Source: an uncultured Pseudomonadota bacterium | GTDB lineage: Bacteria; Myxococcota_A; UBA796; UBA9615 | Direction of reading: 5' to 3' | DNA length: 40,532 nucleotides | NCBI GenBank assembly: GCA_937891735.1 | Contig: CALAGR010000370.1 | Span: 1-40,532, forward strand | Part shown: positions 1 through 7,129 of the stretch, piece by piece | How positions within the stretch are numbered: the first letter of the stretch is position 1 | Layout of the letters: the number at the start of each line of letters is the position of its first letter | Notes under the pieces: generated by a model | What the model was told of the DNA's origin: nothing | What the model saw: only the letters and a program-made list of their open reading frames with translations | The model's database searches: none | Program-made: the position numbers and the translations under genes

Positions 1-1
1 T

Positions 2-316
2 CCGGGGCCCCGGGCGCTGGTGCTGCTGATGGGCTACGACGGCCGGGACGAGCTCCGCGCCGCGGCCACGGCGTTGGGCGGGGGCGGCGCGAGCGAGGCG
101 CAGTTCGAGGAGGCGCTGTGGACCGGGCACCTGCCCCCCGTGGATCTCCTGATCCGCACCGGCGGCGAGCCCCACCTGTCCGCGGCGTTCCTGCTGTGGC
201 GGCTGGCAGAGGCCCAGCTGGCGTTCCCGCCGGTGGCGTGGCCGGACTTTGGCCCGACGCAGCTGCGCGAGCAGCTCGACGCCTACGCGCGCATCGAGCG
301 GCGCTTCGGCCGATGA
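2..316 (+). CDS. Partial cis-prenyltransferase (UppS family), C-terminal part
   Basis: This is the last 104 codons of a gene that begins before the window. The sequence shows a YDGRDE segment, then DLLIRTGGE, FLLWRLAEAQ, WPDF and a terminal RIERRFGR. This is the order of conserved C-terminal motifs in undecaprenyl-diphosphate synthase and related cis-prenyltransferases, which condense isopentenyl diphosphate onto an allylic diphosphate. The usual RLSNFLLWQ.AY.E block is altered to PHLSAAFLLWRLAEAQ. That makes it a divergent paralogue rather than an obvious housekeeping UppS; chain length and substrate cannot be read from this fragment. Its TGA overlaps the ATG of the next gene (ATGA at 313-316), so the two are probably co-translated. 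The family assignment is strong; the specialised role is inference. Confidence 0.85.
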   Translation, partial: PGPRALVLLMGYDGRDELRAAATALGGGGASEAQFEEALWTGHLPPVDLLIRTGGEPHLSAAFLLWRLAEAQLAFPPVAWPDFGPTQLREQLDAYARIERRFGR

Positions 317-1299
317 CCGCCCGGGGCCCCTCCGAAGCCCTCCCCTCCCCGCGCGCGCACCTCGCCGCCACGCTGCGGCTGGTGGACACGCTGGCGACGC
401 AGGCCGGCGGCTGGTCCGCGTGGCCCGGGGGCCAGATCGTGCGGGAGGTGCTGGATCGGCCCTTGCACCTGCCCGCCTCGGTGCGGCCCGACATGAACGG
501 GCTGAAGTACGACAGCTACATCACCCAAGGCCCCTCGGGCCCCGCCTGGGGGGTGACGTTCAACGACCGCTGGCAGGGCCGGGCGATCTGGCCGGTGCTC
601 GACGCGCTCGCCCGGGACCTGCCCGGCGACTACGACGTCGATCGGGTCCAGCGGCTGCGGCGCGCGGTGCCAGGCACCTCGGTGAACGTGGCGCTGGGCT
701 TCGACACACCGGGGCGGCCTCCGCGGCTCAAGGTCTATCTGCAGGAGGCGGACTGGCGGCAGGGCGTGCTGACGGTCGGGGCGTTCGCGGGGCTGTCCCC
801 GGATCTGCGCGGCGGATGCGTGCTCCCCGGGGTCCTGGCCCCCGAACGGGCCCTGGGGGTGCTGACGGTGGTGCTCCGACCCGATGGCAGCAGCGGGCTC
901 AAGGCCTACGTGGGGGGCCAGAGCGCGCGAGCCGTCGCGGAGGTGCTGCGCGGCGGGTGCCCCGAGGTGGACGCGCTCGCCGCCGGCATGGCAGCGGCGT
1001 GTCCGTCCAGCCCGGCCTGGCACTACCTGACGATCCGGCTGGAGGAGGGACAGGAGCCCCGCTACGCGCTCAACCGGATCTGGGAGCACGTGCGGGTGGG
1101 CTTCGGCGGGCCGACCGCGCTGGAGGAGGCCTGGAGCGAGGTGGGGGCGCTGTTCGAGGTGGCAGGGCGTGGGGCGTCCTTCGACGCGCTGCGGTCCCTC
1201 CGGAGCGAGCTGGGCGCGCTGCGGCTCGTGCCGACGGCGGCGGCGTACGAGGCAGGCGGGACCTCCGCCGACGTGTACCTGGCGGCCTGGCCAGCCTGA
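313..1299 (+). CDS. Unrecognised 328-aa protein with K-x-Y motifs (possible ABBA-type prenyltransferase)
   Basis: A soluble protein with no signal peptide or membrane segment. It starts at the ATG that overlaps the UppS-family stop codon. I do not recognise it with certainty. Visible features are alternating beta-strand-like segments with repeated Lys-x-Tyr motifs: GLKYDSY near residue 60, RLKVYLQE near 140, and GLKAYVGG near 195. A later strand reads HYLTIRLEEG near 240. Aromatic prenyltransferases of the ABBA/PT-barrel fold use Lys and Tyr residues on such strands to bind the prenyl diphosphate. The upstream cis-prenyltransferase could supply that diphosphate. The link is inference from motif style and neighbourhood only; an unrelated beta-rich protein is equally possible. 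The 3' end lies tail-to-tail with the end of the Hxs operon. Confidence 0.6.
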   Translation: MTARGPSEALPSPRAHLAATLRLVDTLATQAGGWSAWPGGQIVREVLDRPLHLPASVRPDMNGLKYDSYITQGPSGPAWGVTFNDRWQGRAIWPVLDALARDLPGDYDVDRVQRLRRAVPGTSVNVALGFDTPGRPPRLKVYLQEADWRQGVLTVGAFAGLSPDLRGGCVLPGVLAPERALGVLTVVLRPDGSSGLKAYVGGQSARAVAEVLRGGCPEVDALAAGMAAACPSSPAWHYLTIRLEEGQEPRYALNRIWEHVRVGFGGPTALEEAWSEVGALFEVAGRGASFDALRSLRSELGALRLVPTAAAYEAGGTSADVYLAAWPA

Positions 1300-1909
1300 T
1301 CTCAGGCGGCGGTTCAGCTCTCAACACGGACAGGCCGTCCGCGCCGTCTGCGCCCCGGCAGCCCACGAGCCAGCGCGTCGAAGGCTCATCCGCGGGCGCG
1401 AGGGCGACCTCGCCGATCCCCTGCACGAACCACTGATCCCAGGCCACCCCCTCGGGATCCGCGAGCCGCAGGGCCAGGGCCACGCGTTCGTGGGTCGCGC
1501 CGGACAACGCGAGCCGGGCAGGCCCGACGTACCGCAGGGTCACGGTGCGTGGATCGGTGGGGTGGGGGCGATGGGGCTCGCCCAGGCGAAGCTCCGCGGG
1601 AAGGACGAGGGGCACGTCGAACGCACCCGGGCGGCGATCCGGCGAGGGCTGCTCCACGAAGCGATCCTCGTGCAGCTCGAACATCTGCCTGTCCACGACC
1701 CGCCAGCCCTCGGCGGAGCGCACGTGCCGCGCGCGAATGCGAACCCGCACCCCATCGGCGCGCACCTGGACGTGGCTGCGCACCGCGAAGGTCTGCCCTT
1801 TCCGGTCCTGCCAGATCGCCCGGTCGGGCCGCTCGCCGCCATAGACGAACGCATCCAGCCGGGCCGAGGGGCCGCTGGGCTGCAGCGGGGTGAGCAGCAG
1901 GGCGCTCAC
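1070..1909 (-). CDS. Hypothetical soluble protein, last gene of the Hxs operon; C-terminal end uncertain
   Basis: It starts at a GTG that overlaps the stop of the upstream membrane-protein gene (GTGA at 1906-1909). The first 200 or so residues look like a real beta-rich protein: FVYGGERPDRAIWQDR near residue 28, VQVRADGVRVRIRARHVR, DQWFVQGIGEVAL near 175, then a region ending near GLSVLRAE. I do not recognise the family. From about position 1305 down to the in-frame stop at 1070 the translation becomes Arg/Pro/Ala-rich. There it lies entirely antisense to the coding region of the K-x-Y protein. The other two frames stop within 1300-1330, so either the gene carries a 75-residue low-complexity tail or a one-base indel hides the true end. 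Membership in the Hxs locus rests on coupling alone. Confidence 0.6.
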   Translation of the reverse strand: MSALLLTPLQPSGPSARLDAFVYGGERPDRAIWQDRKGQTFAVRSHVQVRADGVRVRIRARHVRSAEGWRVVDRQMFELHEDRFVEQPSPDRRPGAFDVPLVLPAELRLGEPHRPHPTDPRTVTLRYVGPARLALSGATHERVALALRLADPEGVAWDQWFVQGIGEVALAPADEPSTRWLVGCRGADGADGLSVLRAEPPPEIRLARPPGTRRRRSRLPRTPPPSARAAARPARSGGTAARRRTPHALPPRTAPPPRSRPPPARSARRSPPARAPRSG

Positions 1910-2583
1910 TCCGGCTCCCGCGCGGACCACCAGGCCATTCCGACCAGGCACACCACGGCCAGCTCCGCCGACTCGTCGGCCCGCCGCTCCCCGGCGAGCG
2001 CCCAGGTCCCGAGGGTAGCCACCAGCAGCGCCGCGACCCCTGCCCACAGGCCCCCGTCCAGGCGCGGCAGGGCGAGCCGATCCGCGATGCCACGCAGCGC
2101 CCGCGGCCAATGGTCACGGAGAGCCAGGAACAGCACCGCGGCCAGGGGGATCACCCGCCACAGCACCTCGATGACCGGCAGGTTGTGGGAGTTGAAGCTC
2201 CCGCTGTGCGAGCCGACCTCGGCCAGCGCCGCGGGGCTCCCGAAGCCCAGCCACATCTGCCCGTAGTCGACCTCTTCGAGCAGGAGCAGGCCCGCCCCCA
2301 CTGCGACCCAGGGCGCGCGGCGCTGCACCCCGAGGGTCCCCAGGGCGAGCAGCGCTCCGGCCGTGAGCGCCTCGATCACGCCCTCCTTGCCCGCCAGGAG
2401 CAGCTCGACCCCCCTCGGCAGGGGCGCCAGGAGCAGGGGCAACGCCGCCACCGCACCCAGCGCGACGTAGACGCTCTGGGGCATGGACCCGGTGCGGGCG
2501 CGCAGCCAGGACGTCAGGAGCACCGCCGATGCGAGGGCGATCACGAGGTGCTCGCCCATCCCCAGAGGGCTGACGATGGCCAT
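1906..2583 (-). CDS. Polytopic membrane protein of unknown function with EExxxGQ...NSHN signature
   Basis: A 225-aa protein of six or seven hydrophobic segments (roughly residues 10-27, 38-56, 68-86, 90-104, 138-160, 178-198 and possibly 203-218). Between segments four and five is LEEVDYGQMWLGFGSPAA followed by SFNSHN. It resembles an EE..wGQ..(G)..(P)...N.HN signature that I recall from uncharacterised bacterial polytopic membrane proteins. Its acidic and His residues near the membrane could bind metal or substrate, but that is inference. The ATG at 2583 overlaps the TGA of the preceding radical SAM gene by one base (TGATG), so it is co-translated with the peptide-modification genes. A role in export or membrane anchoring of the modified peptide is possible but not shown. 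Confidence 0.8.
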   Translation of the reverse strand: MAIVSPLGMGEHLVIALASAVLLTSWLRARTGSMPQSVYVALGAVAALPLLLAPLPRGVELLLAGKEGVIEALTAGALLALGTLGVQRRAPWVAVGAGLLLLEEVDYGQMWLGFGSPAALAEVGSHSGSFNSHNLPVIEVLWRVIPLAAVLFLALRDHWPRALRGIADRLALPRLDGGLWAGVAALLVATLGTWALAGERRADESAELAVVCLVGMAWWSAREPE

Positions 2584-3587
2584 CAGATCGGCCGGAGCCG
2601 GTCGGTGGGGAACCGCTCCGCGAACTCGGCGTACACCCCCGTACAGAGCGCCGACATCTCGCAGGACCCGCAGGCCGGCACGTGCGTGCGCTTGCGGTCC
2701 GGCCGCCAGTTGTAGAAGTCGTCGAACACGACCCGCCCCGGGTGGCGGGCCCACTCCGCGGTCACCCGCGGGTCCCAGTGCAGGTCGTTGGACAGCATGC
2801 GGTGCTCGCCAAGCACGCACATCGGCACGCCGAAGAACCGGATGATGGCGCTCCCGGCGCGGCCGGGCACGGTGGGCAGGACCCGGGCCAGGTCGTCGAG
2901 GGGAACGGCGAGCTCGGCGTAGCGATCCGCAGCGGCGCCCTCGGGGGTCGTGTTCGACACGATGATGAGCCCCACCCCGAGGGACGCCGCGAGGGCGACG
3001 GTGTCCGGCAGCTGCTCGAGGTTGCGCCGGGTGACGACCGTGTTCACCGCGGCCCGAAAGCCCGGAGCGATCTGCTTCGCCAGGGTGATGGCGCGAGTGA
3101 CGGTCTCGAAGCTGCCCTCCCTGCCCGCCAGGGCGTCGTGGGCCGCCGCGTCGGGGCCGTGCAGCGAGAACAGGGCTTCGTCCAGCAGCGGCACCGCCTG
3201 CTCCGCGAACGCGGGACGGGCCAGCATCGTGCCGATCGTGCCGACGGAGGTGCGCAGGCCCAGCTGGCGACACAGGCGCAGCAGATCGATGAACCGCGGG
3301 TGGATCGTCGGCTCGCCCCCCGTGAAGTGCACCGCCTGCACGCCCCGCCCGGCGTGGGTGCGGATCACCCGGGCCAGACGCCCCCAGGTCGCAGCAAACG
3401 GGTTGAAGGCCTGCATGCGGTGGTCTTCGGAGCAGAACACGCAGCGCTCGGGGCAGTGCCAGGTGACGTGCAGCTCGAGCCGGCGCATGACCTGTCCGTC
3501 GGGCCCGATCCAGGGGGTCGCCCCGGCCTCGGCGTCGGACTGGACGGGCTGGGCGGCCAAGGCGAGGCGATGTCGGGCGCGGTTCAC
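2583..3587 (-). CDS. Radical SAM protein with C-terminal auxiliary-cluster cysteines
   Basis: A 334-aa protein starting at a GTG that overlaps the previous stop (GTGA at 3584-3587). The radical SAM cluster motif CPERCVFC lies at residues 45-52 (Cys 45, 49 and 52 for the SAM-binding 4Fe-4S cluster). It is followed by HFTGGEPTIHPRF, the GGEP motif that contacts SAM. SLHGPDAAAHDALAG is the usual mid-barrel strand/loop. Near the end, GVPMC and CGSCEMSALCTGVY supply four cysteines suitable for an auxiliary 4Fe-4S cluster of SPASM or twitch type. The substrate is unknown. Position two genes after the HxsA precursor suggests it modifies that peptide or a side product. It could stand in for HxsC, but the MCSQPP-type motif I associate with HxsC is absent. 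Confidence 0.88.
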   Translation of the reverse strand: MNRARHRLALAAQPVQSDAEAGATPWIGPDGQVMRRLELHVTWHCPERCVFCSEDHRMQAFNPFAATWGRLARVIRTHAGRGVQAVHFTGGEPTIHPRFIDLLRLCRQLGLRTSVGTIGTMLARPAFAEQAVPLLDEALFSLHGPDAAAHDALAGREGSFETVTRAITLAKQIAPGFRAAVNTVVTRRNLEQLPDTVALAASLGVGLIIVSNTTPEGAAADRYAELAVPLDDLARVLPTVPGRAGSAIIRFFGVPMCVLGEHRMLSNDLHWDPRVTAEWARHPGRVVFDDFYNWRPDRKRTHVPACGSCEMSALCTGVYAEFAERFPTDRLRPI

Positions 3588-4621
3588 GGGCGCGCCTCGG
3601 GCGCCGACGTACGTGCCCGCTTCATCGCCGCCCAGGCCGGGTAGAGCCCCCGCACGAACCGGGACAGCTCCGCGTCGGCGGCCTCGGTGGACTCGATGAT
3701 CCGGGCCGGCAGCGCGCCCCGCAGGAGCCCCCACGTCCGCTCCGCCCCGCGGTCGAGCTCGTCCAGCGACGGCGGGTCGTCGAGCGTGCCCAGGCGGGTC
3801 TGGTCGCCCAGCTCTTCGAGCTTGCCCGACAGCACCACGTTCGAGGTGTGCACGGAGCCGTCCGAGTCCACGACGAGGCCGGTGTTGAAGAACGGCGTGG
3901 GAGCCCAGGTGAACAGGTTGCGCAGGTACAGGTACCGCCCAGCGCTCCAGGTGGACCTCACGTGGGCGGCCACCGCGTCGAACCCCCGCCGCAGATCCGC
4001 CAGCTGGTCGGGCCGCCACGGCAGGAAGTAGCCGGGCAGCAGGTTGAAGCGGGTCAGGCCCAGGCCGCGCAGGTGCTCGAAGTTCTCCGCGAACCGGCTC
4101 GCTGACGCAGGGGGGATGGTCTGGGTGATGACCACACGCCGCGTGGCCCGCAGGGCTGGCAGCAGCGTCATCAGGTGCTCGTAGCAGTCGGCGACGCCGG
4201 GGAGGGCGCGGCGGTAGCGCCGGTGGTCGGCCGGCGCGCCGTCCATGGAGATGGTCAGGATCGCCTTGGGCTCCCGCCGGACCCAGTCGAGCCACTCCTG
4301 GGTCAGACCCAGCCCGTTCGTGGACACGTACACCCGGCGGATCCCGGGGATCCGGGAGGCCTGCGCCACCACGGACCGCACGAGGTCCGGTACGAGCAGC
4401 GGTTCGCCGCCGAACACCTTGACGTCGCCGCCGCCGTAGCGCCCCGCGAACAGCTCCAGGGCAGCGCTCGTCTGGCCCTCGGTGAGGTCGGGGTGGCCGT
4501 CTTTTGCGGTCGGGCAGTAGGCACAGCGCAGGTCACACCGGCGCGTGACCGTCAGGATCAGCGTGCGCGCCGCGCGCCGCCTACCACTGTCCGTGGGAAC
4601 CGTGGGAGCCGTGGGACCCAT
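3584..4621 (-). CDS. Radical SAM protein lacking SPASM cysteines, overlaps hxsA
   Basis: A 345-aa protein from the ATG at 4621. The motif CDLRCAYC is at residues 29-36 and KVFGGEPLL near 73. The strand SMDGAPADHRRYRR near 140 fits a standard radical SAM partial barrel. No C-terminal cysteine cluster is present, although VDSDGSVHTSNVV resembles the linker before a SPASM domain. It may therefore act with only the SAM cluster. The start is uncertain. The frame is open through the HxsA repeat, and an earlier ATG at 4666 would add a Gly-Pro-Thr-rich stretch that is simply the repeat DNA read in another frame. Even from 4621 it overlaps hxsA by 41 nt, so expression is probably coupled to the precursor. 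Likely substrate: HxsA (inference). Confidence 0.86.
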   Translation of the reverse strand: MGPTAPTVPTDSGRRRAARTLILTVTRRCDLRCAYCPTAKDGHPDLTEGQTSAALELFAGRYGGGDVKVFGGEPLLVPDLVRSVVAQASRIPGIRRVYVSTNGLGLTQEWLDWVRREPKAILTISMDGAPADHRRYRRALPGVADCYEHLMTLLPALRATRRVVITQTIPPASASRFAENFEHLRGLGLTRFNLLPGYFLPWRPDQLADLRRGFDAVAAHVRSTWSAGRYLYLRNLFTWAPTPFFNTGLVVDSDGSVHTSNVVLSGKLEELGDQTRLGTLDDPPSLDELDRGAERTWGLLRGALPARIIESTEAADAELSRFVRGLYPAWAAMKRARTSAPEARP

Positions 4622-4868
4622 GAGAGCCGTGAGACCCGTGAGACCCGTGGGACCCGTGGGACCCATGAGAGCCGTGAGACCCGTGGGAGCAGTGCTGCGC
4701 GAGGATCCAGCCGGAGTTGTCGGGATCGTTCAGAACGCTGGACGCGCGGTCGCGCAGATCTTCCGAAGCAGCCTCATCCACCTGCTTGCTCTCTTCGAGC
4801 TGCAAGAACTGGCTGGGCTTGCGGCCGGGCTTCGGGAGCCCGTTGCCATCTCCATTGTCGAACGCCAT
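4581..4868 (-). CDS. hxsA: His-Xaa-Ser repeat precursor peptide, HxsA-like
   Basis: A 95-aa RiPP-type precursor. Residues 1-58 form a hydrophilic leader with FLQLEESKQVDEAASEDL near 21-38 and GWILAQ just before the core. The core, residues 59-95, is HCS, then ten perfect HGS units, then HGQW. This places twelve histidines at exact three-residue spacing (59 to 92). That matches the His-Xaa-Ser repeat protein HxsA, the presumed substrate of HxsB/HxsC/HxsD. The first unit has Cys instead of Gly, giving the only cysteine in the peptide. The ATG has a clear AGGGAG ribosome-binding site and lies 8 nt after the hxsB stop. Export and final structure are unknown. Identity rests on the repeat pattern plus the adjacent hxsB. 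Confidence 0.88.
   Translation of the reverse strand: MAFDNGDGNGLPKPGRKPSQFLQLEESKQVDEAASEDLRDRASSVLNDPDNSGWILAQHCSHGSHGSHGSHGSHGSHGSHGSHGSHGSHGSHGQW
4590..4694 (-). repeat. 9-nt tandem repeat encoding the HGS core of HxsA
   Basis: About eleven and a half units of a 9-nt repeat encoding His-Gly-Ser lie in the 3' end of hxsA. A 27-nt block spanning three codon triplets occurs identically at 4611-4637 and 4656-4682, 45 nt apart. This suggests that the array grew by duplication of a multi-unit segment. Two CAT histidine codons among the CAC codons mark the duplicated blocks. Confidence 0.95.
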
Positions 4869-4876
4869 GCCGCTCC

Positions 4877-6463
4877 CTACTGCTCCACGATCGGCAACGT
4901 GCCGCGACCGGGCCTGATTGGGGCCGTGGTCTGCTCCGGAGCATCACCCACGTCCTGATTTGCGTCCAGACCTTCTTCCGGGTCTCGCGGTCGGTTGATC
5001 GTCCACCGCCGGAAGATCCGCTCCACGCTGCCGTCCACATCATCGCCCAGCCGCGACAGCAGCATGCGCGCCACGCCCATGTACTCCTTGCACTTCGGAG
5101 TGCTGGGCCGCTGTCCGAACAGGTCCCCTTGAAGCATGTAGTTGTGCAGGGGGCGCACGCCGCAGAACGGCGCGTTCCAGCAGTCGCTGCACATGGGCAG
5201 GGCGTCCAGGTAGGACGCGACCGCGATGGCCTTGACCGTGGGGTGGTTGGCGGCCTGCTCGAACGTGGTGTCGTCCACGTTGCCCAGGACGAACAGGTCG
5301 TCCCCCATGGACGCGATCATGCGCCCCTCGTCCGAGGCGTGAATGCTGCCGTCGTACATGTAGGCGAGCTGACCGGTGCCGGAGCCCACCGGCGAGCGGA
5401 TGTCCACGAAGTTGGGGTCGTCCGCGGTCAGCATCTTCATCAACAGGATGGACGCCGTGCCTTCGGCGATCTCGACGCCGCGCTGGTTGAGCTCGAGGAT
5501 GTAGTTCAAGCAGCGCTCGTAGAACTCCAGGTACTCCTCGGGCGTGTAGCCGACGCGCTTCCAGGTGCTCATGGCGAAGCCGAACGGGTTCAGCGGCCGC
5601 AGGTGGATGTTGCGGATGCCGAGCTCGACGTACAGGTCGATGACCTCCTGCCAGTGGTCCAGCGTGGCGCGCGTCGTGGTCATCAGCGCATCGACGTGCC
5701 ACAGCCGGGGGTCGCGTCCCAGCTCGATGTAGCGCCGATTGAAGTACTGGACCCACTTGAGGACGTCGACGTATGCGCCGCCGCCCTTCTTCCAGGGCCG
5801 GTTGACGTCGTGCACGACCGGCGGCCCGTCCAGGCTCGTGCAGATCATCACGTTGTTGGCCAGCAGCCACTCGGCCTTCGGCACGTCCATCGTCGTCATG
5901 TTGGTGACGAGGGAGTGCTCGAGCCGCTTCTGCTCGTAGCGGTTCTTCTCCCGGCTGTACTCGACGATGAACTTGAGGACCTCGAAGTTGATGGTCGGCT
6001 CGCCCCCCTGGAACTCGATGTTCAGATATGGCGACGGCGTCTTCATGAGGTGGTCGACGACCTTCTTGGCCGTCTCCATCGACATGTCGGTGTCCACCCG
6101 ATCCATCTCGGTCCGGGACGCGTGGCAGTAGGTGCAGTGCTGGTTGCACCGCAGGGTCGTGATGATGATCCCCAGGTGCGGCCCCTGCCCCAGGAAGCGC
6201 TTCTTGCGGCGAAGGCGGGTCGCCAGACCGTCGATGTCCAGATCCTTCTGCAGGAAGCCCTTGGCCTGGAGCACTGCGAATCGGGGGTGCTCGTCGTCGA
6301 TCCGGCCGGCCAGCAGATCCGAGAACTCCGGGTCCGACAGCAGCTCCCACTCACCGACGTCGTTGGTGATGATCGTGCGCTCGCCGATGCGCCCGAAGCG
6401 GAACCACGCCAGCGTGTCGGTGGCGACGGTGCGCCGCGGCAGGACGACGGTGTGGTGGGTCAC
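4877..6463 (-). CDS. hxsB: Radical SAM/SPASM peptide maturase HxsB
   Basis: A 528-aa protein starting at GTG, which overlaps the stop of the small HxsD-like gene (GTGA). Residues 20-50 (FRFGRIGERTIITNDVGEWE) match the N-terminal signature of HxsB-type maturases and may form a leader-binding region. The radical SAM motif CNQHCTYC is at residues 106-113 and FQGGEPTINFEV near 150. The SPASM-type C-terminal cysteines are in MCSDCWNAPFCG and further on in STPKCKEYM. These would hold the auxiliary cluster that in related enzymes binds the peptide substrate. It lies 8 nt upstream of hxsA. The family is named for His-Xaa-Ser repeat substrates; the chemistry on HGS repeats is unknown here. Confidence 0.93.
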   Translation of the reverse strand: MTHHTVVLPRRTVATDTLAWFRFGRIGERTIITNDVGEWELLSDPEFSDLLAGRIDDEHPRFAVLQAKGFLQKDLDIDGLATRLRRKKRFLGQGPHLGIIITTLRCNQHCTYCHASRTEMDRVDTDMSMETAKKVVDHLMKTPSPYLNIEFQGGEPTINFEVLKFIVEYSREKNRYEQKRLEHSLVTNMTTMDVPKAEWLLANNVMICTSLDGPPVVHDVNRPWKKGGGAYVDVLKWVQYFNRRYIELGRDPRLWHVDALMTTTRATLDHWQEVIDLYVELGIRNIHLRPLNPFGFAMSTWKRVGYTPEEYLEFYERCLNYILELNQRGVEIAEGTASILLMKMLTADDPNFVDIRSPVGSGTGQLAYMYDGSIHASDEGRMIASMGDDLFVLGNVDDTTFEQAANHPTVKAIAVASYLDALPMCSDCWNAPFCGVRPLHNYMLQGDLFGQRPSTPKCKEYMGVARMLLSRLGDDVDGSVERIFRRWTINRPRDPEEGLDANQDVGDAPEQTTAPIRPGRGTLPIVEQ

Positions 6464-6705
6464 GCCTGCGCCCCCCGGGCCAGCACGGCCGTCTGGAACA
6501 GGGCGAAGTTGGCCAGCTCGTGCTCCAGCACCTCGACGTGCGCCGGCGCGACCTCGGACACGGCCACCTCGACGACGTCGTCCTGCACCGTCAGGGTCAG
6601 GGCAGCGAAGGACGCGAACGCCGCTACGGCCTCCTCGATCGCCTCGCGGCGGTACAGGCTCAGGTCGAAGCGGATCCGCGCGTCGGGCTCAGGCACCAGG
6701 ACCAC
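6460..6705 (-). CDS. Small HxsD-like protein (short copy)
   Basis: An 81-aa protein from GTG 6705 (GTG 6696 is an alternative), overlapping the upstream gene by 17 nt and hxsB by 4 nt. The upstream part of the same open frame is antisense-like and is excluded. It contains FDLSLYRREAIEEAV near residue 13 and ends with HELANFALFQTAV. This is the same plan as the longer neighbour: a beta strand, a Tyr-containing helix, paired strands, then a helix opening with E-[LF]-A-N. This is the architecture of HxsD, the small partner of HxsB. It may be the minimal HxsD, acting as a peptide-binding or scaffold subunit. Assignment is by gene order and motif resemblance; start codon choice is moderately sure. 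Confidence 0.72.
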   Translation of the reverse strand: MVLVPEPDARIRFDLSLYRREAIEEAVAAFASFAALTLTVQDDVVEVAVSEVAPAHVEVLEHELANFALFQTAVLARGAQA

Positions 6706-7129
6706 CAGCGGTGTCCCACGGGACCTCGATCTCCAGCGGGTCGTCGTCGAGTTCCTCGGCATCGAGCTCGGCGAGCAGCGCATCGATGCTGACGCGCGCC
6801 TCCCCCCCGAAGAACGCACGCGCCAGCGTGTACTCCCGAAGCGACGCCGTCGACGCGCTGATCTGCATGCGCATGACCTGGTTGAGCAGCTCGTTGGCGA
6901 ACTCGCCCGCCAGGCCGATCAGGTCCTGGGAGCTGGCGGCCTCCCGGCTGCGCAGGCGCACCCGGATCTGGCCATCGCCGGGCCGGGTCAGGAACAGCCA
7001 CGCCCGATCCACGAACAGGTAGGCCGCGCCATACACGGCGGCCTTCGGATAGATCTCCTCGTGCAGGTCGAACGCGACGCTGCGCTCCCCCAGCTCGAAG
7101 CCCAGCTCGACCTCCTCGGCGTCGCTCAC
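6689..7129 (-). CDS. hxsD: HxsD-like protein (long copy)
   Basis: A 146-aa protein from GTG 7129, whose GTGA overlaps the stop of the Tat-protein gene; an upstream in-frame ATG at 7159 lies inside that gene. The centre reads VAFDLHEEIYPKAAVYGAAY near residue 20, FVDRAWLFL, then GEFANELLNQVMRMQIS near 80 and LREYTLARAFF. This pattern (IYP, a VDR aromatic strand, EFxNELL.Q..R) matches HxsD-type proteins that accompany HxsB. A 35-residue acidic C-terminal tail follows. It could recognise the HxsA leader or cap the radical SAM complex, but HxsD has no established biochemical role. Two HxsD-like genes in tandem are unusual and suggest duplication with specialisation. Confidence 0.75.
   Translation of the reverse strand: MSDAEEVELGFELGERSVAFDLHEEIYPKAAVYGAAYLFVDRAWLFLTRPGDGQIRVRLRSREAASSQDLIGLAGEFANELLNQVMRMQISASTASLREYTLARAFFGGEARVSIDALLAELDAEELDDDPLEIEVPWDTAGGPGA

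Noticed and set aside
2583..4621. Calling one of the two radical SAM genes after hxsA a true HxsC
   Set aside because: Position fits, but the motifs CDLRCAYC and CPERCVFC are not the MCSQPP type I associate with HxsC, so the name was not given.
4590..4694. The short tandem repeats as a CRISPR array or a collagen-like GPT protein
   Set aside because: Units are 9 nt without spacers, and the Gly-Pro-Thr reading is the HGS repeat in the wrong frame; the HGS frame ends in a proper precursor next to hxsB.
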